Source: Plasmopara viticola | Lineage: Eukaryota > Oomycota > Peronosporomycetes > Peronosporales > Peronosporaceae | Assembly (NCBI GenBank): GCA_001695595.3 | Contig: MBPM02000010.1 | Location: 124,001-188,000 of the forward strand | Length of the DNA stretch: 64,000 nt | Direction of reading: 5' to 3' | Shown here: positions 44,872 to 57,344 of the stretch, piece after piece | Layout of the letters: each line of letters opens with the position of its first letter | Position numbering within the stretch: position 1 is the first letter of the stretch | Program-made: the position numbers and the translations under genes | Notes under the pieces: model-generated | The model's database searches: none | Told to the model about the DNA's origin: nothing | The model's input: only the letters and a program-made list of their open reading frames with translations

Positions 44872-46655
44872 CTGGGTGACAAAGAGGTAGGCTCGTTTTG
44901 CTATACACCTAATCCTCATTGGCAGCAACGACAAAGAGACGATTAAAGTCACTCTTTGAGAAAAACGTGGCCACAGTCCGGCTTACTCGTCCATGATAGT
45001 GTTAGTGGACAGATTTTTGTATGCAAAAGTCCGAGAGTGGTGTCTGTGGGTAAGCAGTCTCCGGTCCGCTCCCAGTAGACTAATATTGCCGAGAAAAGCA
45101 ACATCTCCTGCGGGGCTACAGAAAAGGCGGGCACATGGTCTGCGTCTATCCCGAAGGGCCTGTCGAGTGGATATATATTTTACGCGAGGGCTGTGACCGA
45201 TATTTGCAGAAGCCATACTCTCGTGCCAGAGAAATAATGATTACCAGTAAGGGGAGGGTGTCCTACTTAAGAAGAATTAAGTTGCTACATTGAATGCGTG
45301 ATTGTTACAGACCAAAATACTAAGAGCTTGACAGCTTTAAATGAGATTTCAGCAGCAATGGATTAGCAATTTAGGTAGGTGCGATGGTTTAACGCACGTT
45401 GAAAGAAACTACTGGCAGAGAGAGCCATCTTTGCGGCCCGCCAAAAGCAGATTTCGGCAAGTGCATTACCCCGTGTCTGAGAAATGTATCTTAATTACGG
45501 AGATAATCGACATTTTATCTATTCGTTACCTCACGATTGGGGCGCTTAAAATTGCAGAAGCTGCCAAAAAAAATGTTACTTTACTGCAAAGAGCTCGAAG
45601 CTACAAAGCTCTTGGTCGAGCTAATATTCGAAAATATATTAAGTGTGATTAAAAAAAAATCTTCAAGGATAAACAATCATTTTGTTTGGACGAATATTTA
45701 AATCAGAGAGAAGGCAGTTTACGTTTTGCTCTAACTTATAGATGCAAAAGAGCAATATATCCTATATTAAAGGACTCAAAAATGGTAACCTGAACCTTAC
45801 CATCGCGGTTGCACCAAATAGGGGATAAGACATGAGATCGAATTCGTTCTAGGCACGAAATACTGTGTCACAAAGCAGTGACCACCGCCGCAAGATCAGT
45901 GTGATCTCATTGATAACTACTTTGTCAAATATAGTTCTATAGAGCGAGAGTCAAAAACTCCGTACTTGTTGCCGACTTTCTATTTTTATAACCCAAATGG
46001 ATAATATCGACCGACTATGCTTATAATGAGCTAAACAATGTAGCGGAATCTGCAAGCACCCATTGCAAAGAAGTACAAGGCGATTGACATGTCCGAACAC
46101 GCATTTGAAGGGTAGATGGATAATACAAATTCCGAATAAGGGATTTCGCTAACCCCTCACGGCAAAAGGAACGCCGACCGGTATGCTACTGAAGTGGTGA
46201 TTGACGCCAAAGAGTGATCAGACGCTCAGGCTACATTTTAATATCTTAAACTCACTAAAGTCTTGTCCATTACGGGCTGCTTCGATAGATCTCAAAGTTT
46301 TATTTGATTGTAGCTGCTTCGTAGGAACAACTGCCCATTCGGACCACCTGAGGAATTTCTTTTGAAATCAAGTGGACCACTAAACTTTTTGCCAACATTA
46401 AAAACACGTTTTTGGCAAAGGAGGAAAAATTCTCAACTAGATTTTGAGATTTGAGCAGATTTTCATCGAGTAGAAGTCGTATCGGCTTCTTCTATACCAA
46501 AATCTTAAACGTATTCGATGAAGTGGCTAGGCTTAGGCAATTAGTTGTATTAGTTGTATTAGTACAGCGCTGAATATGTGTGCATTACAAGACTTTTGTC
46601 CGATCTATTGGAAACGAAGCCGGGAAAGCAGTGCCAAAAAGCGTTTGATAGCATC
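44872..46655. other. Decayed sequence, possible copia RNase H trace
   Basis: On the minus strand near 45,216-45,140 the pattern GHSPRVKYIS followed by ALRD vaguely resembles the copia RNase H segment HxRTKHIDxRxHFxRD. This is weak. A 103-codon plus-strand ORF at 45,341-45,652 has no recognisable domain. The rest shows nothing identifiable. Confidence 0.3.
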
Positions 46656-47067
46656 ATAAAATGCCTACAAATGGTGTAAACTTCTACATACACTTCAAAA
46701 GACAAAGTCTTGTAGCGTCGTTTGGGACCCTTTCGACTACTTTACTGACTGCGCGTTATTTAAACGTGATGATTACAGACATAAGGGAGTTACTCGCTAT
46801 ACTCTAGTTAAACTTGGGCTCCCATGCGAAAGTTACTCGTTCCTGGACAAGTACTTTTTTGCCAATCGCTGGAACAGTTGTGTGTACTTTCTTTTTAGTT
46901 CTAAGCCCCTTGTGGTCAAAACAAGCGAGCTTTTTGAGAGCGGCAACAAATATGTCAACTTGTCACCAAAACTGGCTAGACAGTTGCCATTTTATTCGGA
47001 TAGTAAATACTGCATCGGATACAAGCTTTGCAAGCTCAATTGCCAACAAGATATTGCGCAGAATTAG
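46656..47067 (+). other. Open frame of about 136 codons without an ATG start
   Basis: One plus-strand frame is open from a stop at about 46,650 to TAG at 47,067. The predicted sequence is rich in Tyr, Phe, Cys and Lys (for example WDPFDYFTDC and FLDKYFFANRW). It has no ATG near the beginning and no known domain. It could be a surviving exon of an unknown gene or element; chance is also possible in AT-moderate sequence. Confidence 0.25.
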
Positions 47068-48599
47068 TTTTAATGTGTCTCATATTAGCAATGCTAATTT
47101 CAAATTCATCACGCACTCAAAATGGATGTCAATATAGAGCTTTAAATGCGGTACTCTATCGCAGATAAAGCCACTATAGTTGGGTCGATAGTGTTGCCAT
47201 TTGCATCGCAACAAGTCAGTAGACGAGCACTTTTGTCAGGGGTAAATCAGGCAGATCCAGCCTAAGTCGTTGTTTTTGGCGTCAGAAATTATAGATCTCG
47301 AGGCACATGATGTGGTAATTTGGGTCGAGAGAAAGCACGTTGCTGGTTCCCACAACAAACTGCTGGCTTGGCATGTGCAAGTGAGAGGCCGAGTATGTGG
47401 GAACTTGTGAGACTTGTCGTATAGTCAAACATACGGCTTTTCTATAGAGCCTGCCAGTATCGGGACACTGTCGAGAGGTTATACGTCTTGCTTTATCTTT
47501 AGTATGCCGGGGTTGAAATAAAAACAGGATAGCGGTATTTATTTGCTGATGGTGTATTTAGCACATGTTTTAGCCATAAGTATGTGGTAAGGTTATTTAT
47601 GTATTCTGTATTAAAATGGCATTGATTTTTTTACACAACAATGTTGATTAAATATTTGCAGTTTGCAGCTGCATTTTTGAAGATGCTTTTCGACTATAAG
47701 AAATATGATTGCTCATACCTGCAGCAGACCATCCACCGAAAAAAAATCGATTGTTGACGCAGACCATCCACGGACAGCTGGTCAGACGAGAATGATATAC
47801 TCGGTGCAAGAGGCCAAACTTTGTAGCATGAACGTTGCGGCCAAGCAAAATGTTGACCTTAGAATCAGCAATGTGTACCATGCATCAGCCCGTTTTTATA
47901 AACGGGCCCAAAAACCTCAACTTAACTTATTTCTCCCATTCAATGATTCTAAGAAAGGAGGAAGGGGCTCTAAAGATATCACGTACATCTTTAATTTGAG
48001 ATTCAATTTTCACCGTAAAAATGCTCTGACTTTGTGGAGAATGGGCTGAACATAATAAACAGAGCCGGGGAGACGACTGCAATGTCCCGAAATATTTGAA
48101 CGGGCACAAGCTATCGTAAACACGTCGAATTTACCGCTAGAGTGAAGAAGTTCCGCTTTTCGAGGTAATCAAACATCGCGTAATTGGAAGTTCTCCGGTC
48201 TTGGAAAGTCATACACAAATTCGGCGGTAGGCGAGCTACACGTCCTTTCCCCACTGCTAAGTAGCTGGAGAGATGTACCGAGGGGTTTTGTCGTTATCGT
48301 TTGTCTTTTCATTACGATGTTAGCACACCCACTTTCATTTGAAGTGTCTACAAGGCACCGAGATCCTTAAAACTTCTAGCCTACATCAATGAGTTGAAAG
48401 GTGTCTTCCGCATCTCTTAAGCATTGTTCCTGCGCCTGATCTTGTTGGTAAGTTAGATACAGGTGGCTTATCGGAAGCTGCTAGTCCCGCTGCATTGGCC
48501 AAGCCGATTTCAGATGAGACGTATATGAACGAAAGTTCGCTCAAAAGGAGTCTTTGTTACAGCATGACTAAACGGCGGCTACGCGCATACCGTTTGATT
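47068..48599. other. No recognisable feature
   Basis: Open frames at 47,705-48,049 and elsewhere show no domain. A short segment near 47,320 (ERKHVAGSHNKLLAWH in one frame) hints at old coding sequence but is not identifiable. Confidence 0.25.
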
Positions 48600-49450
48600 T
48601 ATTTACTCGGTGTCATAAATACTTGATGTAAGGGCGGCACTGAGTTCGGTAACCACTACACTTCGGTAAAAAAAAAAATTTCGGGATTGGCTTAACTCCT
48701 AAGGTGATTCAACCCAAATATCAATGAGTATTTCACGCTTGTAAAATCAGAGCCCGGTTTGCTCACCTGGTGGGCCGGAGACAACTCATCTCCTAGAAGC
48801 CTCGGCTAAGGCACGATGCAAAGACAGGCGCTGTGAGCGCAAGTTCCGAGCGCCGACGTGGAGATGTTACTTCCTTTTTTTAACACGCGAGTAAAAGACC
48901 ATATCTTACGCACAAAGCGCCTGATGTTTTTGATTTTTAATTGCAGCAACCTGAATGCGATTGCTTGAAAGCCGCATGTGTGGCTCATACGAATTATGCA
49001 AAACAATGTAAACATGCTTTTCTACACGAAACTTTTGTTGCTCGTAAAAGCACCTCGTTATCACAAATTTCTCCACAATCAAGCTGGCGATCAACGAGGA
49101 TCGGAGAAGCCGCTTCCGCCTTGTCCTAGCGCTTTATTTACAAGGGAAGCAGCTCCTGCGCGACCGAGTGTACACGTTTGAGCTTTCTTTTGAAATTAGT
49201 GCTGGTGGTCAAGCCACTGCTTTTTCGAGCCTTTGAGACTTCTTTGAATCACAATACATATGCTTCACAAACGAATCGACCGCTTGTCTCGGCGTGAGGT
49301 CCTCAAATTGCGTTGGGGGCCTCGTCTTTTTGAAGTAACATTCAGTATCGGCAGTCCGCTCAAGGCGCTCTGCTATAGGAGAATTTTTGGAAAGTTCTTG
49401 CAGCGCGCAAAGCAGATGAGCATGCCTTCAGCATCATGGCCTTGATGGGC
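48600..49450 (+). repeat. Duplicated decayed region S, copy S2
   Basis: This is the partner of 16,600-17,560. Both copies retain the CGACCGAGT(A/G)TACACGTTT stretch (49,163 here). Frames are broken in both, at different points. The sequence further right at 49,800-49,870 matches 16,230-16,300 in reverse, so the neighbourhood was rearranged. Confidence 0.4.
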
Positions 49451-50220
49451 CGGCTCCCTGGTTTTATATTTGGATTCCTTCTTTAAGTAAATTGACTTGG
49501 CGACTAAGACTTAATAATTCGCAGTGGGCGAGTTATGCAGCCCTTCGTCAACTTCCAGAACTAAAGACATACTAACGATTATCATCTTTGACTTCAATAT
49601 CTTCCTTCTGGTCCTCACTATCGGTAATCTCACCAGCAAGAGCATCTTAATCGGGGCCTTGATTCTTGGCAGGCCAAATATCTGTCAGTCTTTCTAAATC
49701 GGGTCTTTCTTGATCGGTGCGTTTGACGAAAAAATTCAAATTCTATAGCGAATAATCCTCGGTTGATCAATCGCGTAGCACCATCGCAGCTTCATGCTGA
49801 GATGAGATACTCACCGTTGGTGAAGAACAATTGTCGTCAAAGGATCTGCGTCAGCAACAGTTGATCCGTTCTTGGCACCCATGCCTCTTCGCTGTCATTG
49901 GTGTCCACAGAGTCACACTGTGCGCATTGTTGGTTGTCTTGATAGAATTAATGCTTCGTACGATTTGTGCCTAGTTTATTGCCACGTTGAAAAACTTATA
50001 GTTTTTGATATCATTTTCGTAGTCCAAAATTGATATTTGAAACAACTTTAGCAACGCATTTTGTCGGGCGCTAAAAATTTTAATAGCCTTGAGTTGTGGC
50101 GTGACAAGTACAGGGTGTCACGTGTTTGTCACGTCCCGAAGATGCACTTCGGCGACAGGGATGGTTATTGATGCTCTTTTGTCCAGCGAGCAGAAGAGGA
50201 CCGAGCGACTGAAGCTAACC
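49451..50220. other. Mostly unrecognised; short inverted match to region S1
   Basis: Only the segment near 49,800-49,870 has a partner that I noticed (16,230-16,300, inverted), sharing ATCTGCGTCAGCAACA. No gene is supported. Confidence 0.3.
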
Positions 50221-50276
50221 TTGCAGTTGTTGAAGGGAAGCTATTGACTTGCAGTTGTTGAAGGGAAGCTATTGAC
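50221..50276. repeat. Two tandem copies of a 28-bp unit
   Basis: The unit runs from TTGCAGTTGTTG to AGCTATTGAC and is repeated exactly once, at 50,221-50,248 and 50,249-50,276. An exact tandem duplication in otherwise decayed sequence indicates a recent slippage event. Confidence 0.9.
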
Positions 50277-51856
50277 TGCCATAAGAGGGTTATCACACAC
50301 ATTCACAGAGGCAACAACAAGCGGAGGACAAAGAACACTCACAAAAGAAATTAGCAACGAAGGCGAAGTTGCTGACGGTGAACAGCACCTGAAAATGTGT
50401 GTCAAAATTTGCACATCAGTGCCCAATCAGTTGCAACCATGCATTCGCTGTAAATTACAGCTAGAAGGGGCAGACAGATCTGACAGCGCTTTTGCAAGAC
50501 ATCTCCTCCATCTCTTGTGTTGATGCACGGGTGAGTGCATGCTGCTCTTAACTTTGTGTGCGTGAGACGCATATAAATCATGTCATTTAATTGACGACTT
50601 GAATGCGTGACCTATACACATTTCGAAATATACGAGTGCTTTACCGCGGCTCTGTGGTCAATCTGCACGTAGCTTTCTTCTTGAGCTTGCTGTACAGGAA
50701 GGCCGTAGACGACTTAATGTAGAATTCGTAAGCAAAACTCTCACATATCGATTCGAGGTACGGTACAGACACTTGCGTCTTGTAGAAGTCACTACTCTAT
50801 CTCCTTAAAACATAAATAAATTATTATTAATCTATTTTTTCAATCTTATTATCATGTGTATTCAATCAGAAATTGCTTTGTTCTCTCTCTCTCTCAGAAT
50901 TACGATAAAGATACAAAGCAAGTTGTGGTTCTATCATAGACGAATGTGGTGAAAGTAAGGTGATTAATGGTTTAGTACTATGTTCCTGTCGACCGTGCTT
51001 GTGTGAATAAAATGCACGTCAGTGAGACAACACTATAAGAAATTTCACATAGCACACCCGCTTGCAAACGGTAATAGTTGCAAAAAGAAATAGTACGAGA
51101 TCGCATTGCACGGTCTTTTTTTACTACGCCAGGCACTTGTGCAAGCCAAGCAGCTTACCATTTTAATTAGCCTCTAATTGCTCAGCGACAAGCAAAATTA
51201 CTGTTGTAATTAGTGGTCCTTTATTTGCAAAGCCGCGTTATCCATCCCGTTATTCAGCCCCCGTTTGAGTGATTGGCTTATCAAAAAAAATACTGATTGG
51301 CTAAAACTCGGCTTAGTATTTAAATGTTAGTGACGACTATCACTTTCCCATCTACTACACGAATTGATTGATTTTCTTCTATACTGCACGCTACAGAATA
51401 TTGCTAAGTCTTAACGACTGCTCAAACGTTCTTAGTTTTTCTTAAGGGTATACAGTTGCGCGAGGGAGAAATGTAGAGCCAAGTGCTGACAAAAATCTGA
51501 ATCGCGGTAAGAGCATCAATCGTTTCACCAATATTAAATGCGATTAGCTTGATATAAGGCGATGCCTACTTGGGATGGCCTAGTGATAACAACGGTAAGT
51601 GAATGTGAGGAATGTAGCGTTCTGTGGATGGTGAAAAAAAACAGCAAAAAGAGGTTAAGAGGAAAGTGGCGTCTCGAACATTTAAATACCAAGCCCGAGT
51701 TTTAGCCAATCACAAAAATGGGGGATGGAGAACGCGGGTCTATTGTTAATTCAAATTTGAATTGACTTTTTTTGCAGATCTGCGAGGTAGATCTTTTCCA
51801 CTGGTTCATCAGCCTGGCGTTTGACGATCGCGAAGGACTCTTTGTATACAAATGGC
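50277..51856. other. 5' flank of effector copy E5
   Basis: From about 50,990 to 51,250 the sequence aligns in reverse with 58,850-59,110, upstream of E6, including the CGATCTCGTAC and AATTACAACAGTA type stretches. This flank differs from that of E1, E2 and E4. The part from 50,277 to 50,980 shows a CT-dinucleotide run at 50,882-50,895 and nothing else recognisable. Confidence 0.4.
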
Positions 51857-52339
51857 ATGACTTTCAGGGTGTTAAACGTCCTCCTTGTACTAATTTTGTC
51901 GTGTGCAGCTCCAATTTCGCCAGCGCCAACGGCGACGTGGACGCCAATATTATTGTCCGTCAGAGTCGTCGTTTGTTATGGCGTACGAACGCCTTTATTG
52001 AAGGCAAAATTGATTCAGACGACGCTGCTATCAGAACCTTAAAGGTTGCCTGAAGTGGTGACGATACCACATCAGCACTTTTTGAAGCTCAAAAGGCTTT
52101 TAATGACAAAACTGCAATAACTCCCGAATCCGCACGAACGACAGACGATGCTGCGGAAAACGCCGCAAAGGTGGTAAAGGCTTTAAAAACAAGAGGCACA
52201 AAATCTAGCAGAGGAAGTGGCGGAATTATTAGTAATGAAGATGAGAATGATTTGAAGGGTGGCCAAGTGTGTAAATTATGGTGTATATGTTTTGCTCGCT
52301 TCCCTTGGTATCCTGACGATCTTTTTACTCGCCCACTAA
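51857..52339 (+). pseudogene. RxLR-like effector family, broken copy E5
   Basis: The start equivalent to E2 is ATG at 51,857. A frameshift follows within the signal peptide, an RRLLW motif is still readable near 51,970, and a TGA stop interrupts the frame near 52,051, just before the SGDD segment. A further shift occurs near 52,190. The end equivalent to FLLAH lies at 52,325-52,339. Its closest relative is E6. A 146-codon ORF at 52,171-52,611 reads out of frame through its 3' half and flank and is not considered a gene. Confidence 0.75.
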
Positions 52340-53199
52340 GACAAGAGGTTTTTCACTGTGACAACTACGACTGGGAATATCAACAAAAGCACAGTGATCG
52401 CAAGTTCAATGCACTCCCTCACGTCTCGTGCTGCGTCTTAAAATCACCATCTCGACTCGATCTATGCCGTTCTTTGTTTTTAGACTGCTCCTCGACATGC
52501 ACCCACCGACCTCGATTTCGACTTCGACTTCGTAACAGCTCGATGTACCTATTAACATTTGTTCTTTTCTTCATGTACGGTTTCATTAAAGTTGGCTGCA
52601 CCTACAACTGAGTGTCCGCTGCAGTGTATCGTAGCGGATTGCGCAAAATTAAGCTTGAGACATCGCGGGTAATATTTCGTTGTGGTGCAACAGTATCGAA
52701 TGCCAGCATTATAGAAAAAGATTAAATTTTAAAAATTGAATTCTATTGCTGAGTCATTAGTATTCAATAATGCAAGTCATTTACGTTGTAGCACACTTTG
52801 AGAATGTGCCTGCACCAAAATGACATCGTCGGCACTACGCATCCAGGCGACAAGTAGAGACCGAAAAAAGGCTTGAATCTCTTACCATGTCGGATGATCC
52901 ATTTGTCCAAGCTTGCCACTACTTTTTCATTTACAAATTTGTGATGCAACTAGGAAAAGATTTCTTTATCGACGCATAGTCGCTGTGCAGCTCATTACAA
53001 ATATTAGACAGGTTGGTTGGCATGACAATCGACCTCAATACATTTTATATGTCAGTCAACTACTCAAAGGACGACACCTCTTCGTTTTGGCGTAATTGTC
53101 GAAAACAGCGCTGTTAGTGTCGTCAGACAATGCTTCAATTTTCTTTACTGTCAAAGCCAAAATGTGCCAAAAGCATATACTGAGTTATCATTAACCTCC
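52340..53199. other. 3' flank of effector copy E5
   Basis: The flank includes a short hexanucleotide tract at 52,511-52,536 and then sequence matching the E4 3' flank (35,090-35,470) and the right-edge fragment (63,400-63,680). No gene is supported. Confidence 0.5.
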
Positions 53200-54260
53200 C
53201 CTAAATTTTGAACGTTGATTGGCTGCTACAGTCAAGGATCTTTGAAAGATTATAACATCTTAAGTTTCATTTTCAGTGCTGCGCGAAATTCGCTAAACAC
53301 GCGGAGAGCACATGGGTTTCGGTAATCGATAGAGCTGATAAAGCTTTTGTATTCCATCGCCTCCGGCGACTCGCTTGAGTGCAGCATTCGACGCAGCTTT
53401 ACGACAATGCGAATAGGAGCACAATTTGACCTTAAATTGCTTGATCTTAATAGCGAGCTGAAAAGGACGGCAGAAGGCGAGATAGTACAGTTTCCACCGC
53501 CTGACAAATCCTGCAGTAAATAGACCCAGGCGCTCGCATCGTCGTCATTCGATCCAAAGCAGACAAAAATTCTTCACCAGCTGCCCCAAAACAGAATATT
53601 CGCTTGGTTTCATCAAGCTTTAAATAGCGTACAGACGGCATGCCATTTTGCAGCTGCATCTCTCTGCGTAGCTTGTCAACGTTGCTGTCTTTGTAGTACT
53701 GCAGCAATACCCACTTTTCTCCTGATGGTACTCTTTATCAGTTCAAATATCGTCGTTTCCACTATTTCCTAAAAATTCTTAAGTTTGTTAAAATTTGCGC
53801 ATCTAAACTTTTATTTGTAAACGTACAAGACATTCGCCTGCTGCCACTACGTACCAACTCGCGGTCAATAGATAACGAGCTCCACATCGATCTTTGCGAA
53901 ATCTTGCTCGAATGTCTCAAAATTTACTCTATATCACTTATAAACATACTTAGTAAAACCTCTTGATTTGGTACGCAATCTGACTTGTTAAATAGAAACA
54001 TTTCGCCTAGCCAAAGCTCTCCACGAAAACTTCTCACTGCCCAACTGTCAGTGAGTTTGGTTTGCGTCCTCTGCAGTCTGCAGCATCGGCACAATTTCGT
54101 ACTCTTCTGCGTCGTACTCGCTGACCACAAACCTCCTCCTTCGTCTTCAATTTTTACTTCGACTTTAACCGGCTTTTATGCATTTCGATTTTTTGTGTTC
54201 GTGTCTCAACAGTCGATCAAATACCGAGAAGATGGTGTAGGGGTGCTATAAAAAATATAG
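53200..54260 (-). pseudogene. Unrecognised gene relic H2 (paralogue of 13,070-14,110)
   Basis: This copy aligns with H1 in the same orientation. The best open part is the minus-strand segment 53,707-53,447, with the pattern LRREMQLQNGMPSVRYLKLDE and then IFCFGAAGEEFLSALDRM. The same part in H1 is broken by two stops. A second open part at 53,507-53,250 contains SPEAMEYKSFI. The upstream part (54,170-53,924) is broken. The predicted product is not recognised. Confidence 0.45.
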
Positions 54261-56560
54261 GGTGTGGTGAAGCAGTTAGCGGCTTCCTTTCCTATATAAT
54301 TGATCTTGATAGAAATGTTGGTTTTTACAGTCGATGAGATTTTTTTCGTGCCTCATGAGACGTGATCTTTCTAAAGCATAGTAAAAAGAGAGCGAATGAC
54401 CCGATAGGTAAGTGCGCAGTGTACCCGTCTACATCTATCGTTGGGATCAACTCGACTCTTTCAGGTAAAAAACGCCTTCAATCACCACTAGCTCAAGAAT
54501 ACAGACCTAAAGAATAGGTCATGCACTTTACTGCCCTTACATGAAGTCGAGCTTAGCTAAACAAGCCTGAGCACTTAAATATTAATTTGAAAGATACCGA
54601 CATGAGTATGCCTTCAAATTACATAATTAAATCAAGCTCATGTAAAGTATTACAGGCAAGACAAAAACAAAAAAAAACAGCGATCTATCGGTCACGTCGA
54701 TTCTCGTAAGAACGGATATTGCTCCGAACAACCGTCATCTTCCTGTACGCTTCCTCGGTACAAGAAAATGTGTGATCGCATTGCATCTAGCAGCACTCGC
54801 AGAAAATGTTACGTCCACGCGATTAGATTGACGACCTGACCACCACAGAGGTTCCCGGATGGTTCGCACCATCTGTCGGGACGAAGAGTTCGCACTGATT
54901 GAATAACTTGCTGGCTTCTGTGGGACTGAGAGGGCGACTGTATTTGCAGTCCATTTCGCTGCCAAGCCGCCAGAACGTTTCATGAAGTCCAGGCTTTACA
55001 ATTAAAGTCTGCGATCGAGGCCTCAGACAACACAGGCAACCTTGTTAGTAATTGTATAAGTCGGTAGAGGTGGAGCTTTTTACCTTCGGAGGGAATTTCT
55101 TTAGAAACTCCTCTTCTATGTTAAATGCCACTAAGGTGATCTTAAATACTTATGATCAGGTTTGCGCGATATTCACCCCTATCACTTGGATGCCGGACAA
55201 ACATCAAGCATTTGCCCAGTAGAGATTTGCACAATTGTGATTTAAGTCTTGTGAACGCGTTAAGGAACAATTAAATGGATCTACGAAGATCATGCTATAT
55301 TGCTCATTCAAGGCAGTCATAGAGTAAGAGCCTATCTGTGGCTCTCATCAACTTAAAAAGCCATTCTCAAAGTCCCGTTCACCGTAGCATTAATATTTTT
55401 TGGCTGCAAGTTTGACTTCACAAATACATTCTTGAGCTGAAGAAGTTGACGGTCTTATTTGTGACGCCACTCTTGGTACAATTCAACGTACCCGATTCAT
55501 GGACGACCCTATAGTAGGATGTAACAACATATAAAGCAATCGGTTACACTTAAAGTAGCGACCATAATGAGTCGTCAAGTAGTTTACAGCCAGAGACAGA
55601 CTCTTTCTCCAGGACTGCCTTGGATGGGTGATATCTCAACCTATAGCGTGTTATATGCAGACCTAGTCAATCCCATCGAGCCGTAAGTATTGCAGCATCC
55701 GCAGCTTAAACGGCAATAAAGCAGGAGACATGATTTGAAAAGGGGGCAACGAAGTAGATAGTTATCTTGGCTAAGCGCTTCGTAGAGTGCCGGCTTAGGC
55801 TTCGCTTCTAAGCCACAGAAACATCAGGCGCGACGTATCCTTTTTACTAAGCCTTTGTGATGGGTGTGCAGTTAAAGCATACAAGGGGGGATCAGCCCCT
55901 GAGAGCTTGACATCTTTCAATAGAAGATCCAGCTGCAGTAAGCAGATTGTTGCACGCACTAATGTACAAGGTCATGAAATTTTTTTTAAGTCTCGGTGGA
56001 CTCTGGCGCGTCGAGAAAGTTCGCGCGACGGCAAACATTTGCATTCAGCCAAATTAGGATGACTGATGCGTTTTGAGAGAGGAACATGAACAAGTAAGCT
56101 TTAGTTTGACGACTATGTGCGACAATTCAACATATCTGACCTGGCTGTAAAATTTGATGATGTCGACTGCACAAAGCCATTTCTTGGCCTTGGCATTGAC
56201 AAGTATGACTAAAGTCTACGCGTGTAATAACTACAGAAGAAGAAATCCTATGACGCTTGGCAAGGAAGGTCATAGATATCAGTCGCTCAGTTCCGCGCAA
56301 CAAAGCATTGTTTGGTCATGTTCTCGTCCCTGTTACGTGAACGGCTTTCGTCAGAAAAAAATCTGACCACGCGTAGTTTTTTAGATATCTAAACATAAAG
56401 TAAAGCCATTTTTTGTGATGCGCAGGACAGATATCTAAGAGAAGCGGTATCAGTATAGCCGTTACGATGGATAGTTCTTCATGGGCAGTCTTTGATATTT
56501 GCTGGGCGACCGCGATAATTGACCCATGGGCTGCTTATTTAGCAAAATTTACTAATTTTC
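54261..56560 (-). repeat. Repeat R fragment, copy R4
   Basis: From about 54,430 to 56,560 this region follows R3 in the same orientation, starting with the CTACATCTATCGTTGG stretch that also occurs at 24,241. It lacks the last third of R. The first about 170 bases (54,261-54,429) are unassigned. No intact coding sequence is present. Confidence 0.55.
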
Positions 56561-56694
56561 AATGTCGATTTGATCTGCATGCTATCTTTGATCCTTAAGC
56601 TTCTTTTAACACAAAAAAAACTACTTATCACATCGAAGTTTTGTAATAATTTATAACTTAGTTGGCAACGATCGTTCTAGTTTTAATCAGCAAA

Positions 56695-56924
56695 AGACGA
56701 GCCTGTAAATGAGGGTTTACTGTGCTCTGCAGCTTTGTTCAAATGGTACGGTCATTTGATGTTCTGAGACTCGTGTAGTAGGGTCAATTGGGTACAGTTG
56801 AAACTCGAAGATTCCCTAAAGAAAAGAGCATTGGTCAGAGAAGCGATGAGAGGCCGTTTGATGGCTTTCTGGCCTTGGATTCCGCGCTGTCGCCACCAGA
56901 AGCAGTCACATCCCGCTTCTTCAT
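56695..56924 (-). pseudogene. INTS4-like first-exon remnant (block C)
   Basis: Only the N-terminal part remains. It starts with ATG at 56,924, reads MKKRDVTASGGDSAES and then shifts frame. Up to about 56,700 it still aligns with 4,593-4,370 and 29,507-29,740. Beyond that point it meets sequence joined to R4. The first codons differ from copy A by an extra Lys codon. Confidence 0.65.
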
Positions 56925-57034
56925 GTTTAGCTTACAGGTGATTACGAAAGAGTCTAAAAAGCAACGTGTAAGCAAGTATGGTGATGAAGTAAACAAAAAT
57001 ACGTTGAGCTGCTGCTGAAATAGACGCATGATAG
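56925..57034. promoter_or_regulatory. Shared bidirectional promoter region, block C
   Basis: These 110 bases lie between the two divergent starts and resemble the equivalent region of block A more than that of block B in length. Both flanking genes are dead here. Confidence 0.4.
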
Positions 57035-57325
57035 ATGATGATAGGGAAGGCCAAAGTCGATAGACCCAGAAAGCAGATGGAGCCGGTCGAATGGTGGAGA
57101 CACGCTGAGCGGGGAATATTGGCACCCACGTCGACAACTGCAATTGCCAAGCATCGTGCGCTGCTTGAGAAACAGTTGCACTTTGACAAGAACACGTGGC
57201 TCATCAAGCATGCCAAACAGCCGTGTTTTCAATTTTTGAGTCCACAAAAGCGCATGCTTTGACAGAGGTTCAGTGCACTGGACTCGGACGGGTTAGGTAG
57301 AATATCGATAGAAGAATTGGAGGTA
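57035..57325 (+). pseudogene. EF-hand gene remnant (block C)
   Basis: This aligns with exon 1 of the block B gene up to the first EF-hand loop. It has a 6-base insertion near 57,140 and a TGA stop at 57,259-57,261. The match ends at about 57,322, where the second EF-hand should begin, and repeat R5 follows directly. Confidence 0.75.
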
Positions 57326-57344
57326 GCAAAGAATCTGAAGACTT

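Noticed and set aside
52171..52611. 146-codon ORF after E5
   Set aside because: It begins out of frame inside the broken effector and runs into its 3' flank through the hexanucleotide tract. The frame is not conserved in the other copies.
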